Assembly: GCA_016873655.1 (NCBI GenBank)
Contig: VGWI01000012.1
Coordinates: forward strand, 1 to 47,884
Source: Lentisphaerota bacterium
Lineage (GTDB): Bacteria; Verrucomicrobiota; Kiritimatiellia; UBA8416; VGWI01
Length of the DNA: 47,884 bases
Direction of reading: 5' to 3'
Shown here: piece after piece, positions 24,703 through 33,880 of the stretch
How positions within the stretch are numbered: position 1 is the first letter of the stretch
Layout: every line of letters begins with the position of its first letter
Translations under genes and position numbers: made by a program
Notes under the pieces: generated by a model
Seen by the model: the letters and a program-made list of their open reading frames with translations, nothing else
Told to the model about the DNA's origin: nothing
Database searches by the model: none

Positions 24703-26408
24703 CAGTCAACGTCTCCCATCGTTACCCGCAGGATTTCATCGATCGTGGTCATTCCCCCGACAACCTTCCTCAGGCCGTCTTCGCGAAGCGTCCGCATGCC
24801 CATTTCCCGCGCGCGCACCCTGAGCTCGGAGGCGGATATCTTCTCGTAGATCATGTGCTGGATTTCCTCGGTCACGAGGAACATCTCGAATATCCCACGC
24901 CGCCCCGAGTACCCGGTCAGGTTGCACTTCGCGCACCCGCGCCCCTTGTGGAGGGTTACATTCTGGAACTGCGCCGCGGCCGGTCCGAGCATCTTCAGCT
25001 CCGCCTCGGTGGGAATGTATTCCTCCCGGCACTCCTCGCAGATGCAGCGAATCAGGCGCTGCGCCATGACCGCGCGCAGGGAGGAGGCGACAAGAAACGG
25101 CTTCACGCCGATGTCCAGAAGCCGCATGACCGCGCTCGGCGCGTCGTTGGTGTGCAGCGTGCTGAACACAAGGTGGCCTGTGAGCGACGCCTCGGTCGCG
25201 ATGTTCGCCGTCTCCTTGTCGCGTATTTCGCCGATCATTATGATGTTCGGCGCCTGGCGGAGGATCGAGCGCAACGCCGCCGAGAAGGTCATGCCGATGT
25301 CTTCCATCACCTGCACCTGGTTGATGCCGGAAAGCTGGTACTCAACAGGATCCTCCACGGTGATGATCTTCCGGTCGGGCCTGTTGATGTGCGAAAGACA
25401 CGCGTAGAGCGTCGTGGTCTTGCCGGACCCGGTCGGACCGGTGACAAGTATTATGCCGTCAGACATCCCGATCAGGCGCGTGAAGGTCTCCTGGTCGTCG
25501 GCATAGAAACCGAGCTTCGGCAACCCGAGCGCCAGGTTCTGCTTGTCCAGCAGGCGCATCACCACGCCTTCGCCATGATTGGTCGGCACCGTCGACACGC
25601 GCAAGTCTATCTCGCGCCCCTTGATGTTCACCTGTATGCGGCCGTCCTGCGGCACGCGCTTCTCGGATATCTTCATCTGGGACATGATCTTCACGCGGCT
25701 GATGATGGCCAACTGCAGCCGCTTTGGCGGACTGTCCACCTCGTGCAACACGCCGTCTATCCTGTAGCGGACCCTGAACCGCCGCTCAAGCGGCTCCAGG
25801 TGGATGTCAGACGCCCTGTGCCGGTACGCCTCGAGGATCACGAGCGTGACCAGCTTGATGATGGGCGCATCCGCCTCCGTCGCCTCGGTGTCCTGGACCA
25901 GGTCATCCCGGCCGGTCAGCTCGATGTTCACCGCGTGCTCTTCCATGTTGTCGAGCATGCGTTCCACGTTTGCCTCGGACTGGTAGTAACGGTCGAGGGT
26001 TACGTTGATCTCCGCGCGCGACGCCACGACGGCCTCCACTCCGCACTTGAGCAGGTAGCGCAGCGTGTCGAGCGAGTCGAAATCCATGGGGTCGCTTATC
26101 GCGACGGTCAGGGTGTTGTCGTTCTTGAAGACGGGAACGACGTGGTAACGCCGGGCAACGTCGGCCGGCACCATGTCCCGCACCTCGGGGAGCAGGTCCA
26201 CGCCCTTCAGACTTATCATCTCCATCCCGAACTGGGAGGCGGCCGCGGCAAGTATCTGCTCCTCGGAAAGAACCTTGGCTTCGACAAGCAGATCCACCGT
26301 TGAGCCCGAGAAACGCTGGTTGGCGCTTTTTGCCGACTCGATCCGCTCCTGCGTCACAAGGCCGCGCTCCAGCAGTATCTCAAGCACGTAGTCGTCGTTG
26401 GAAGTCAT
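24702..26408 (-). CDS. GspE/PilB-type assembly ATPase, copy 2
   Basis: 568-residue paralogue of the ATPase at 21887-23599, with the same layout: MshEN-type N-terminal domain, [21 protein letters not shown], Walker A GPTGSGKT (324-331), [13 protein letters not shown], and a zinc site with CEEC and CAKC. The two proteins differ throughout the N-terminal domain, so this is an old duplication and not a recent one. GGGAAG precedes the ATG at 26408, and a promoter candidate lies at 26460-26488. It is probably the first gene of the transcript that goes on through pilT, pilB, the exporter, yjbQ and queA. Confidence 0.92.
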   Translation of the reverse strand: MTSNDDYVLEILLERGLVTQERIESAKSANQRFSGSTVDLLVEAKVLSEEQILAAAASQFGMEMISLKGVDLLPEVRDMVPADVARRYHVVPVFKNDNTLTVAISDPMDFDSLDTLRYLLKCGVEAVVASRAEINVTLDRYYQSEANVERMLDNMEEHAVNIELTGRDDLVQDTEATEADAPIIKLVTLVILEAYRHRASDIHLEPLERRFRVRYRIDGVLHEVDSPPKRLQLAIISRVKIMSQMKISEKRVPQDGRIQVNIKGREIDLRVSTVPTNHGEGVVMRLLDKQNLALGLPKLGFYADDQETFTRLIGMSDGIILVTGPTGSGKTTTLYACLSHINRPDRKIITVEDPVEYQLSGINQVQVMEDIGMTFSAALRSILRQAPNIIMIGEIRDKETANIATEASLTGHLVFSTLHTNDAPSAVMRLLDIGVKPFLVASSLRAVMAQRLIRCICEECREEYIPTEAELKMLGPAAAQFQNVTLHKGRGCAKCNLTGYSGRRGIFEMFLVTEEIQHMIYEKISASELRVRAREMGMRTLREDGLRKVVGGMTTIDEILRVTMGDVD

Positions 26409-26459
26409 TCGGTCTTCCCAGCGCCGGTTCTCCCCGCGAAAAGCTGGCGCGTGTCGGGC

Positions 26460-26488
26460 ATCGTACCCCCGACGCCTCCGGTCGGCAA
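26460..26488 (-). promoter_or_regulatory. Candidate promoter for the pilB-pilT-pilB operon
   Basis: On the minus strand TTGCCG (26488-26483) and TACGAT (26465-26460) are 17 bp apart, four of six matches each. The start would lie about 45 nt before the first pilB ATG. Confidence 0.33.
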
Positions 26489-26521
26489 GCCAAGGCGAAA
26501 ATCACGGCGGACCGCCCGCAG

Positions 26522-27949
26522 CTACTCCGCACCCAGCTTCCGTTCGAGTATCTCGTTCACAAGCTTCGGATTCGCCTTGCCGCGGCTGAGACGCATCACC
26601 TGCCCGACCAGGAACTTCGCGGCCGCGCTCTTGCCCTGCATGAAATCAGCGACCGATTTCGGGTTTTCCTCCATGGCCCTGTCAACGATGGCTTCGATCT
26701 CCGATGCGTCGCTCACCTGCGCCAGGCCCTTCTCTCGCACAAGCGCATCCGGGTCTCCGCCGCTTTCGAACATCGCCGCAAACACGTCCTTGGCCGCGGT
26801 GGATGACACCACGCCGGAATCAACAAGCGAAACCAGCCTTGCCAGCGCACCGGGCGTGACGCGGGCGTTTCCGATCGTCATGCCTCTCTCGCCCAGCAGG
26901 CGCAGCATTTCAGTCATCACCCAGTTGGAGACGGCCTTGGCGTTCTTCGATGCGCGCGCGGCGGCTTCGAAGTAATCCGCAACCGCGCGGTCGGCGGCTA
27001 TCACGCCGGCGGCGTACCCGGGAATCCCGTATTCGGCCGTCAGCCTCGCCCGCCGCGCGCCGGGCAGCTCGGGAATCGCGGCCCGCCATTCCCCGACGGT
27101 CGCCGCGTCCAGCTCCACCGGCATCAGGTCGGGTTCGGGAAAATACCTGTAATCATGGGCGTCCTCCTTCGAACGCATGGAGTACGTCACGCCCTGGTCC
27201 GCGTCCCACCTGCGCGTCTCCTGAGTCACGCGCCCGCCCGACTCGAGGACATCCACCTGCCTGTCGAGCTCATGGCGCAGGGCATGAAAAACACCCTTGA
27301 ACGTGTTCAGGTTCTTTATCTCGGTCTTGGTCCCCAGCTCTTCCTGCCCATCGGGCCGCACGCTGCAGTTGACGTCGCAGCGCACGTTACCTTCTTCCAG
27401 GTTGCAGTCGCTCACGCCGAGATAGGAAAGCGTCTGCTTCAGCGCAAGCAGGAAGTCCATCGCCTCCTCGGGCGACCCCATGTCCGGCTGTGTCACGATC
27501 TCCATGAGCGGAACCCCGGCGCGGTTGAAATCCACCCCGCTGAAAGAGGGGAAGTGCATGTTCTTGGCGACATCCTCCTCCAGGTGAATGCGGACCATCC
27601 GGACCCGCCTGCCCTGCCCACCGGATTCGAATTCCACCGCCCCGCCGTCGCAGAGCGGACAGTCGTACTGCGATATCTGGTAGTTCTTCGGCATGTCGGG
27701 ATAGAAGTAGCTCTTCCGGTCAAACTTGCTGAAAGCAGGTATCGCACAGCCGAGGGCCAGCCCTGTCATCACCGTGAGCCGGATCGCTTCTTCGTTCATC
27801 ACAGGCATGGCGCCGGGATACCCGAGACAGACAGGACACACCTGGGTGTTCGGCGGCGCCCCGAACCCGGTCCCGCATGCACAGAACATCTTCGACCGCG
27901 TCCGCAACTGCACGTGCACCTCAAGCCCTATTGTGGTCAGGTACTTCAT
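26522..27949 (-). CDS. gatB: Asp/Glu-tRNA amidotransferase subunit B
   Basis: tRNA-binding kinase-like subunit of GatCAB, which phosphorylates misacylated Glu-tRNA(Gln) or Asp-tRNA(Asn) and helps transfer ammonia. The 475-residue product starts IGLEVHVQLRT, has a zinc site (CACG ... CPVCLG), the SKFDRKSYFYPDMPKNYQISQYD motif region and a C-terminal YqeY-like tail domain (about 330-475). The ATG at 27949 overlaps the gatA stop and has GGAGG upstream. A much longer frame extending into gatA is not real. Its presence implies that Gln-tRNA and/or Asn-tRNA are made indirectly. Confidence 0.97.
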   Translation of the reverse strand: MKYLTTIGLEVHVQLRTRSKMFCACGTGFGAPPNTQVCPVCLGYPGAMPVMNEEAIRLTVMTGLALGCAIPAFSKFDRKSYFYPDMPKNYQISQYDCPLCDGGAVEFESGGQGRRVRMVRIHLEEDVAKNMHFPSFSGVDFNRAGVPLMEIVTQPDMGSPEEAMDFLLALKQTLSYLGVSDCNLEEGNVRCDVNCSVRPDGQEELGTKTEIKNLNTFKGVFHALRHELDRQVDVLESGGRVTQETRRWDADQGVTYSMRSKEDAHDYRYFPEPDLMPVELDAATVGEWRAAIPELPGARRARLTAEYGIPGYAAGVIAADRAVADYFEAAARASKNAKAVSNWVMTEMLRLLGERGMTIGNARVTPGALARLVSLVDSGVVSSTAAKDVFAAMFESGGDPDALVREKGLAQVSDASEIEAIVDRAMEENPKSVADFMQGKSAAAKFLVGQVMRLSRGKANPKLVNEILERKLGAE

Positions 27950-29418
27950 GCCGCGCCTCCATGCGGCTCCGGGAACGGCCCGCGCGCGGTTTCGTAGGCC
28001 GCGCCGACGCGCAGCACCCGCTCCTCGCCGAGGAACGGACCCAGGACCTGAAGCCCCACCGGCAACCCGTCGTCCGTCAGGCCGCACGGCACAGAAAGCC
28101 CGCAGATGCCGGCCAGGTTCGCGGTCACGGTCAGAATGTCGCCGAGATACATCTTCAGCGGGTCGTCGGTCGTTTCCCCGAGCCGGTAGGCGGCAGTCGG
28201 CGCAACGGGCGCAAGCATCGCATCGCATTGCCCGAACGCGCGCTCGAAATCGCGCCGGATCAGCGTTCTCACCTTCTGCGCCGAACGGTAGTAGGCCTCG
28301 TAGTACCCGCTGCTCAGCACGTAGGTGCCAAGGATGATCCGGCGCTTCACCTCCGCCCCGAACCCCTCGGCCCGCGTGCGGGTGTAAAGGTCGTAGGGGT
28401 CCGATGCCCCGTCAGCCCTGCGCCCGTACCTGACCCCGTCAAACCGGGCAAGGTTCGCAGAAGCCTCGGCGGTCGCGATTATGTAATAAGCCGCTATGGC
28501 ATACTCGGTGTGCGGAAGGGCCACTTCAACGAGTTCCGCGCCGAGCGCCGCGCATGCATCCGCCGCCGCGCGCACCGCCCACGCAACTTCGGGATCCAGG
28601 CCCGCCCCGAAGTACTCCCGCGGCAGGCCGAGTTTCATCCCCTTCAGGCCCGCGGCGGCCCACCCGTCATCCGCACACGGAGCCGGGTCCGGCACCGAGG
28701 TCGAATCCAGCGGGTCCCGGCCCGACATGATGTTGAGCAGCAGCGCGGCGTCACGCACATTCGTTGTAAGCGGCCCGATCTGGTCCAGCGACGATGCATA
28801 GGCGGTAAGACCGTAGCGGGAGATCCGGCCGTATGACGGTTTCAGGCCAACGCAGCCGCAGAACGAAGCAGGCTGCCGCACCGAGCCGCCGGTATCGGAA
28901 CCAAGCGCCGCGAGCGCCTCCCGCGATGCGACCGCGGCGGCGGAGCCGCCGCTCGAGCCGCCGGGGACCCTGCCATGGTTCCACGGGTTCAGTGTCGGGC
29001 CGTGTACCGAGTTCTCGGTGGTTGACCCCATCGCGAATTCGTCCATGTTGGTGCGGCCAACCACGACGGCGCCTTCACGGCGCAGCCTGGCGACGGCGGT
29101 CGCGTCGTACGGCGCCCTGTACCCTTCGAGTATCCGCGACGCGCATCCGCACGGCTGGCCGGCAACGTTCAGCACGTCCTTCACCGCCACCGGCACGCCG
29201 TTCAGGCGGCCGCCGCCCGGGCCGCGCCGCGCATCGGCCGCGTCCGCCTGCCTCAGCGCATCGTCAGCGTCCACGTGCACGAAGGCGCGTATCGCCGGAT
29301 CGCGCTCGATAATGCCGGCCAGCATGGCTTCGACAAGCTCACGCGAGGTGAAGTCGCCGGAAACAACGCCGGCGGCGGCGCTGCGCAGGTCAAGACACTG
29401 GAAGGCCTCGCGGTTCAA
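27946..29418 (-). CDS. gatA: Asp/Glu-tRNA amidotransferase subunit A
   Basis: Amidase subunit that frees ammonia from glutamine. The 490-residue product has the amidase Ser-cisSer-Lys triad: K80 in PVAVKDV, S155 in PGGSSGGSA and S179 in DTGGSVRQPA. The start is a TTG at 29418 with GAGG about nine bases upstream, and homologues begin at about this point. No ATG lies before the conserved N-terminal helix. It is 21 bp after gatC and overlaps gatB, so all three subunits are coupled in the order C-A-B. Confidence 0.96.
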   Translation of the reverse strand: MNREAFQCLDLRSAAAGVVSGDFTSRELVEAMLAGIIERDPAIRAFVHVDADDALRQADAADARRGPGGGRLNGVPVAVKDVLNVAGQPCGCASRILEGYRAPYDATAVARLRREGAVVVGRTNMDEFAMGSTTENSVHGPTLNPWNHGRVPGGSSGGSAAAVASREALAALGSDTGGSVRQPASFCGCVGLKPSYGRISRYGLTAYASSLDQIGPLTTNVRDAALLLNIMSGRDPLDSTSVPDPAPCADDGWAAAGLKGMKLGLPREYFGAGLDPEVAWAVRAAADACAALGAELVEVALPHTEYAIAAYYIIATAEASANLARFDGVRYGRRADGASDPYDLYTRTRAEGFGAEVKRRIILGTYVLSSGYYEAYYRSAQKVRTLIRRDFERAFGQCDAMLAPVAPTAAYRLGETTDDPLKMYLGDILTVTANLAGICGLSVPCGLTDDGLPVGLQVLGPFLGEERVLRVGAAYETARGPFPEPHGGAA

Positions 29419-29439
29419 TCTGCGGTCCTCAACGGATGG

Positions 29440-29739
29440 CTACTCCACAATCCTCGGCACCAGGAACTGGCCGTCCGCTGACCGGGGCGCGTTTCCCAGC
29501 GCAACGTCGTGTTCGATCCCGTGCCGGGCCTCGTCAGGCCGGAATACGTTGCTCAGAACGGCAGCGTGCGCGGTCGGTTCGACGCCTGAGACGTCCAGCT
29601 CGCCTATCTTCCGCACGTAGCCGACTATGTGATCAAGCTGACGCTGAAAAGTCTCCGCCTCTTCCGGCGTCAGCGCAAGGCGGGCAAGCCGGGCCACGTA
29701 GGCAACGTCCATCGCGCCGCTTTCATTCGCTTCAGTCAT
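29440..29739 (-). CDS. gatC: Asp/Glu-tRNA amidotransferase subunit C
   Basis: Small subunit of 99 residues that wraps around GatA and GatB. The motifs VAYVARLARLALTPEEAETF and VEPTAH are typical, and the C-terminal end FLVPRIVE is the usual GatC ending. The ATG at 29739 has GGAG six bases upstream. A longer in-frame start at 29820 has no ribosome site and would intrude on the divergent lipoprotein gene promoter. First gene of gatCAB. Confidence 0.95.
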   Translation of the reverse strand: MTEANESGAMDVAYVARLARLALTPEEAETFQRQLDHIVGYVRKIGELDVSGVEPTAHAAVLSNVFRPDEARHGIEHDVALGNAPRSADGQFLVPRIVE

Positions 29740-29905
29740 TCCATTCTCCGGAGCCTGCCGTGCTCCGCGCGCGACAGACAGCTCGCAGACGTTACCCCGC
29801 AGGTGGTTGCGACTCAACAAAAAGTTTGGCCGGCAAACCCGGGTTTCTGGTAGATTTCCTCAAGAAGTCGGCTATCTGTTCACGAGCCGGCAGGGAGGCA
29901 GATAC

Positions 29906-30517
29906 ATGAAGAAGTTCGCTTGCTGTTTGCTGGTGGTCGGCGGCGCTGCCGTCTTCAGCGGCTGCGCCGCTTTTCGCATCTCCATCGATGAGAAGGCGCC
30001 CGAAGAGGCGTCCGCCCTCACGGCGAAGTACGACCAGAACGACCTTCTTACCTGGGCAAAACTGATGTCGGAGGACATCGTTAATGCTCCGTTCCCGAGG
30101 AAGGAAGGCGAGAACCCTATCCTCGTGGTCATGGGCATCCAGAACAGAACCGCTTCGCATCTCGACACGAAGGCAATCGAAGACTCGATCACCACGGAAC
30201 TGATGAACACCGGCAGGATGCGGTTCGTCAACGCTTCGAGGCGTGATGATCTGCTGCGCGAGCAGGGCTACCAGCTCGCAAACTGCACCGAGGAAACCAG
30301 AACGGCCATTGGCAGGCAGCTGGGCGCGCGCTACATGCTCACCGGTTCGCTCGTGGAGATCAGCCAGAAGTCCGGCCGCGAAGTGCGCGTGTCCCGCCAG
30401 GAGGATGTCTATTACCAGCTCACGGTCGAGATCACCGACCTGGAAACCGGCATCATGGAACTCCGCAAGCAGCGTGACCGCCTGCGCCGCGCCAGCAAGC
30501 CGATCATCGGCTGGTAG
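29906..30517 (+). CDS. lpoB: LpoB-like lipoprotein (penicillin-binding protein activator)
   Basis: 203-residue lipoprotein with signal peptide and lipobox FSGC, lipidated on C20. The body matches LpoB, the outer-membrane lipoprotein that activates the PBP1b peptidoglycan synthase in enterobacteria, including ILVVMGIQNRTASHLDTKAI and TTELMNTGRMRFV. GGGAGG precedes the ATG at 29906, which is preferred over an upstream in-frame start. Whether it regulates a class A PBP here is inference, since no PBP gene is nearby. A 12-bp palindrome lies at 29835-29846 in its upstream region. The next gene starts 18 bp after its stop. Confidence 0.85.
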   Translation: MKKFACCLLVVGGAAVFSGCAAFRISIDEKAPEEASALTAKYDQNDLLTWAKLMSEDIVNAPFPRKEGENPILVVMGIQNRTASHLDTKAIEDSITTELMNTGRMRFVNASRRDDLLREQGYQLANCTEETRTAIGRQLGARYMLTGSLVEISQKSGREVRVSRQEDVYYQLTVEITDLETGIMELRKQRDRLRRASKPIIGW

Positions 30518-30535
30518 ACGACCGGCCCGGCTTTG

Positions 30536-31690
30536 ATGAAATGCGCCGGAAATCGCGCCTTGTTCTGCATGCAGGCCGCGGCCATGCTCGCCTGCATGGC
30601 ACTGCTGTCCGGCTGCGCCTCCGGCCGGATCAGCGCCGGGCGCGCGAACTTCATCGAGGGCCGGTACAACCAGGCCCTGACCAACCTTAACGAAGCCGTT
30701 GAGACGCCCGGCCAGGACCGCGTGCTCGCGCTGATGGAGCGCGGCATGGTCCGCCAGGCAATCGGCGATCACAAGGGCGCCGCGAGCGACTGGCTGGCGG
30801 CCTCGGACCTGTGCGGGGAACTGGACTACCTGAGCGTCAGCGAAGGCACCACCAGCCTCGTCGTCAACGACCGCGTGAAGTCGTTCCGCGGCGTGCCCTA
30901 TGAACGGGTTCTTCTGCGCACGTTCGCGGCGCTGAGCTACCTCTCCCTGTCCGCATGGGACGACGCGGCGGTGGAGGCGCGCAATATCGCGCCGCGCCTC
31001 GAACGGCTCGAGGGCTTCCCCGACGACGCCTTCAGCCACTGCGTGGCCGGCCTCGCCTTCGAACTCATTGATGACGCGAACTCGGCCCGCATCGAGTACG
31101 AACGGGCGGCCGCGCTTCCCGCCCCGGTCAAGATAGGGCCCGACGGCAGGTATGGCCCCGCGCCGTCGAAAAAGGAGGCCGAACTGGTCGTCCTCGCCGC
31201 CATGGGCGGCATTTCCTCAAAGGCCGGCGCTTCAAGGCACAACGAGCGGCTGGGCCCGGATTCGCACGCGGAGATCCTCGTGAACGGACGCGTTCTCGGG
31301 CGAACCTACACACTGACACACACTGGAACACTCCTCGCAAAGACGGAAGAACGGCTCGCGGCAATGCGCGCTGCAAAGACGGTCTCCCGCATCGTGATAA
31401 AGGACGCCCTCGCGGAGTCCATCGAACGCGAGAACAAGGCGCTGGGCCAGCTCGTGCGCCTGATACTGTTCGCCATGGAAGTGCCCGATACGCGCCGGTG
31501 GGAATCGCTTCCGCTGCTGCTGCAGTACGGACGTTTCCCGTGCCCCGCCGACACGCGGGAAGTCGAAATAATCTTCCGCGGCAGCGGAGCGGCCGCCGGG
31601 CAGCGGATCACGGCGCGCCCGCAGGCAAGACGAGGGCTGCTGGTCCTGTATGTCCGCGACCTGCCCGCTACCGGGCAACAAGGCGAATAA
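30536..31690 (+). CDS. COG3014-like TPR lipoprotein
   Basis: 384-residue lipoprotein with lipobox LSGC (C27). The central part is made of TPR-like helices (FIEGRYNQALTNLNEAVE and FRGVPYERVLLRTFAALSYL), a pattern I associate with the uncharacterised COG3014 family, which tends to be encoded beside LpoB. The last third looks beta-rich. The ATG at 30536 is taken since a TTG directly before it is less likely. No clear ribosome site is visible, so translation may be coupled to lpoB. Its 3' end overlaps the convergent gene at 31668 by 23 bp. The function is unknown, probably at the outer membrane with the LpoB-like protein. Confidence 0.8.
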   Translation: MKCAGNRALFCMQAAAMLACMALLSGCASGRISAGRANFIEGRYNQALTNLNEAVETPGQDRVLALMERGMVRQAIGDHKGAASDWLAASDLCGELDYLSVSEGTTSLVVNDRVKSFRGVPYERVLLRTFAALSYLSLSAWDDAAVEARNIAPRLERLEGFPDDAFSHCVAGLAFELIDDANSARIEYERAAALPAPVKIGPDGRYGPAPSKKEAELVVLAAMGGISSKAGASRHNERLGPDSHAEILVNGRVLGRTYTLTHTGTLLAKTEERLAAMRAAKTVSRIVIKDALAESIERENKALGQLVRLILFAMEVPDTRRWESLPLLLQYGRFPCPADTREVEIIFRGSGAAAGQRITARPQARRGLLVLYVRDLPATGQQGE

Positions 31691-32093
31691 CCAGCCATAG
31701 CAGCACAAGAGCCGCGATCCCGATCACCACGAACGCCTTGTTCCGCTGAACCTTGTGCTCGACCGGTTCTGCGGTCTGCGACACCTGGAAACTGCTGGCA
31801 AGGTAGTTGGCGAACCGCCTGTCCTGCCCGGCCGGGCGATCGTAGACCTTCTCCCGCGGCTGCGCTGCGTCCAAGACTTCCGGCGCTTCCCGTTCGGCCC
31901 GCATTGGCTCAGACCGCGCTTCCGGAACCGGATCACACGGCATGGATCGGACCTTCACCCGCGCCGGGGGAAACACAGGCTCCGCCGGTGCAGGATCCTG
32001 CTTTGACGCATGCCGGATCTCATCCTTGACGGACTTGAGCTCCCGCTCGATTTCCTTCAACCGTCGGCCCAGATCGTTTCTGCTGCCTGCCAT
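31668..32093 (-). CDS. Tail-anchored coiled-coil membrane protein (141 aa)
   Basis: I do not recognise this family. The first 30 residues form a charged helix that is likely coiled-coil (RRLKEIERELKSVKDEIRHA). A Pro/Glu/Arg-rich linker follows, then a single membrane helix at 118-139 with the stop right after it. There is no signal peptide, so the body should be cytoplasmic with the C-terminus in the membrane. It follows the 229-residue coiled-coil protein by 42 bp, and the two share their architecture. Confidence 0.72.
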   Translation of the reverse strand: MAGSRNDLGRRLKEIERELKSVKDEIRHASKQDPAPAEPVFPPARVKVRSMPCDPVPEARSEPMRAEREAPEVLDAAQPREKVYDRPAGQDRRFANYLASSFQVSQTAEPVEHKVQRNKAFVVIGIAALVLLWLVIRLVAR

Positions 32094-32135
32094 CTTTGGG
32101 TCTCTCCGCCTGCCTCAACACGGAACGGCGCCCGG

Positions 32136-32825
32136 TCAAACCCTGGCCCGCAGAACGAGATGAACGATGTACAGAATGATGACCAGAACCCCCAGCGGAA
32201 GCGTCGCGGCAAAGCCGGCCATCAGCCAGTACTGGAAACCGCGGCCCGATGCCGTGGACGCCGCGGAAGACTCGAACTGCCCGCCGGAACCGGACTCCTG
32301 CCTGCGCGGCCACCTTGCCGCCTCAAGCTGCGCGGAAGCCATCTCGAACATCGCCCTCGCATTCTGGACCAGGGCAAGGCTCTCCCGCAGGCGCGTCGTG
32401 TAGTCCGCGGCTTCCCACTCGCTTTCGTTTATCTCCCTCACTTCGGCCAGCGCCCGCTCGAAACGCTCGCGGGTCGCGGAGTAAAGCTCGGTCGCGCGCC
32501 CCAGGTCCTCCTGCTCCTTGCGGATCTCCACCAGGGCCTGCGTCAGGCCGGCGACCAGATCGCGCTTGCCGTCCTCGTATTCTTCCTGGCTGCGCGTGAG
32601 CTTCTCGATCCGGTCCTTCTCCCGTTCGAGTTCACGCTGACGCTGGCGAAGCAGCTCGAGCTCCTTCACCGCGCCGGCGACCTGCGTGGTCATGTCTTCC
32701 TTCTGCCTGGCCATTACCCTCGCTCCGGGATCCTGGCCTGAAACCGAATCCGCGCCCTGAGCACGCGGTTCGTCACGGCGGATCGAGGACTTCAAGAGAC
32801 CGCCATCAAAGAAATCATTGCTCAT
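32136..32825 (-). CDS. Tail-anchored coiled-coil membrane protein (229 aa)
   Basis: Unrecognised family. After a disordered N-terminus (1-37) a long charged helix runs from about 38 to 110 (KELELLRQRQRELEREKDRI), with a second helical part to about 180, a Ser/Gly-rich linker and a C-terminal membrane helix at about 202-225. The ATG at 32825 is inside the end of the LysM lipoprotein gene (11-bp overlap) and has GGAGG six bases upstream. An upstream in-frame start would overlap more and lacks a site. It probably acts as a cytoplasmic scaffold held at the inner membrane, but this is inference from the layout. Confidence 0.75.
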   Translation of the reverse strand: MSNDFFDGGLLKSSIRRDEPRAQGADSVSGQDPGARVMARQKEDMTTQVAGAVKELELLRQRQRELEREKDRIEKLTRSQEEYEDGKRDLVAGLTQALVEIRKEQEDLGRATELYSATRERFERALAEVREINESEWEAADYTTRLRESLALVQNARAMFEMASAQLEAARWPRRQESGSGGQFESSAASTASGRGFQYWLMAGFAATLPLGVLVIILYIVHLVLRARV

Positions 32826-33387
32826 ACCGCACCTCCGCGCCCGCAGCGGGCGCCAATCTCCCCGGCGTAACAAGAACCTGTCCGACAGTAAGTCGGTTCG
32901 ACCCGCTCAATGCCGCTTCGTTTGCCTCGTACAACCGCGTCCATTCCTTGCTGTCCCCGTACAGGTCCGCCGCAATCGAGGCAAGGGTATCACCCGCTCT
33001 GACCGTGTACCGGGACCTCTCCAGAACCAGCCGATCCTGCGCATCTTCCATCCGTTTGAGCACCAGCTTCCTCTTGGCCGTCTCCGGCCTGAGCTCGAGA
33101 TAGGCGCGATAGTGCTTCACCGCGGATTCGTAGTCGCCGCGCCAGTCATGCAACAGCAGCGCGAGATCGAGGTGCGCGGTTGCAAAACCGGGATGAAGAG
33201 CCATGCAACGCTCATAGGCGGCGATGGCGGCATCCCATTCCCCGCCGGAAGCCTTGCCCTCGGCAAGTTTCATCAGCGGAGTTGCGCGCTCGGCCCGCTC
33301 AATGCGCGCAATACTCGGCCCACAACCCGCCGAAAGGCCGGAAACAAGGAGAAGAATTGGAAGTATGCGCTGTCCCGAGCGATCCAT
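32815..33387 (-). CDS. TPR and LysM lipoprotein
   Basis: 190-residue lipoprotein with lipobox LSAGC, lipidated on C22. Residues 37-105 contain two TPR-like repeats (EWDAAIAAYERCMALHPGFA, DYESAVKHYRAYLELRP). Residues 126-175 are a LysM domain, YTVRAGDTLASIAADLYGD, which binds glycan in peptidoglycan. The protein therefore likely links an envelope membrane to the cell wall. Its gene overlaps the next one by 11 bp, so the two are coupled. No enzymatic domain is present. Confidence 0.85.
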   Translation of the reverse strand: MDRSGQRILPILLLVSGLSAGCGPSIARIERAERATPLMKLAEGKASGGEWDAAIAAYERCMALHPGFATAHLDLALLLHDWRGDYESAVKHYRAYLELRPETAKRKLVLKRMEDAQDRLVLERSRYTVRAGDTLASIAADLYGDSKEWTRLYEANEAALSGSNRLTVGQVLVTPGRLAPAAGAEVRYEQ

Positions 33388-33452
33388 CAGCCCTCCGCCC
33401 CCACGCCGTCAGGCCAGGAGCGGCGTGATACTTGCAGAGCGTCCGGGTGGTG

Positions 33453-33875
33453 TCAAACAGATCGCTCCCGCGCCGCGCTGCCACCCGGCCCGGCGGCAAC
33501 ATCCGCCGGCTCGCTGCACCAGGCGACAGCCTGCTCAATGCCGGTAAAGGACCGTATCCTGTCTATGCCGGCGACATTGGCAAGAAGGCAGAACAGACCC
33601 GCGAGCACCTTGAGCGACTCCGGCACAACCAGCGCAAACCGCCCCTGGAAATCCGTCTCCAGTCTCTTCAGGGCGGCAACGAAGTCGTCTCCGTCACTCA
33701 ACTCGGCTGTGTAGTCGCCGCTCCTGATATCGAAGATGACCATGTGGCACGGGTCATGATCCGGGTCCGCGGCAACCCGCTCAACCGCTTCGAGCATGGC
33801 GGGCATCGTCAGCCGCCCGCTGCCGGTAACGGTCGCCCGCCGCGCCGCGCGGTCTATCCGGTGTGTCAGATCCAA
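33453..33875 (-). CDS. Small STAS/SpoIIAA-like protein
   Basis: 140-residue soluble protein starting at a TTG, chosen because AAGGAG lies 8 nt upstream and because the frame upstream overlaps another gene. The alternation of strands and helices (ATVTGSGRLTMPAMLEAVER, then MVIFDIRSGDYT) is reminiscent of STAS/SpoIIAA-like domains, in which the strand ending in D leads to a regulatory loop. I see no conserved phosphorylatable serine in the expected place, so the similarity is tentative. It starts 5 bp after the stop of the 76-residue membrane protein. Confidence 0.65.
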   Translation of the reverse strand: MDLTHRIDRAARRATVTGSGRLTMPAMLEAVERVAADPDHDPCHMVIFDIRSGDYTAELSDGDDFVAALKRLETDFQGRFALVVPESLKVLAGLFCLLANVAGIDRIRSFTGIEQAVAWCSEPADVAAGPGGSAARERSV

Positions 33876-33880
33876 CCCGG

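Noticed and set aside
22202-26303. Three long plus-strand frames opposite pilB, pilT and pilB
   Set aside because: They mirror the repeated structure of the ATPases on the other strand and have no independent features or ribosome sites.
29806-29870. Sigma-70 promoter for the LpoB-like gene
   Set aside because: TTGGCC and TAGATT can be paired only with a 19-bp spacer and poor box matches, too weak to list as a feature.
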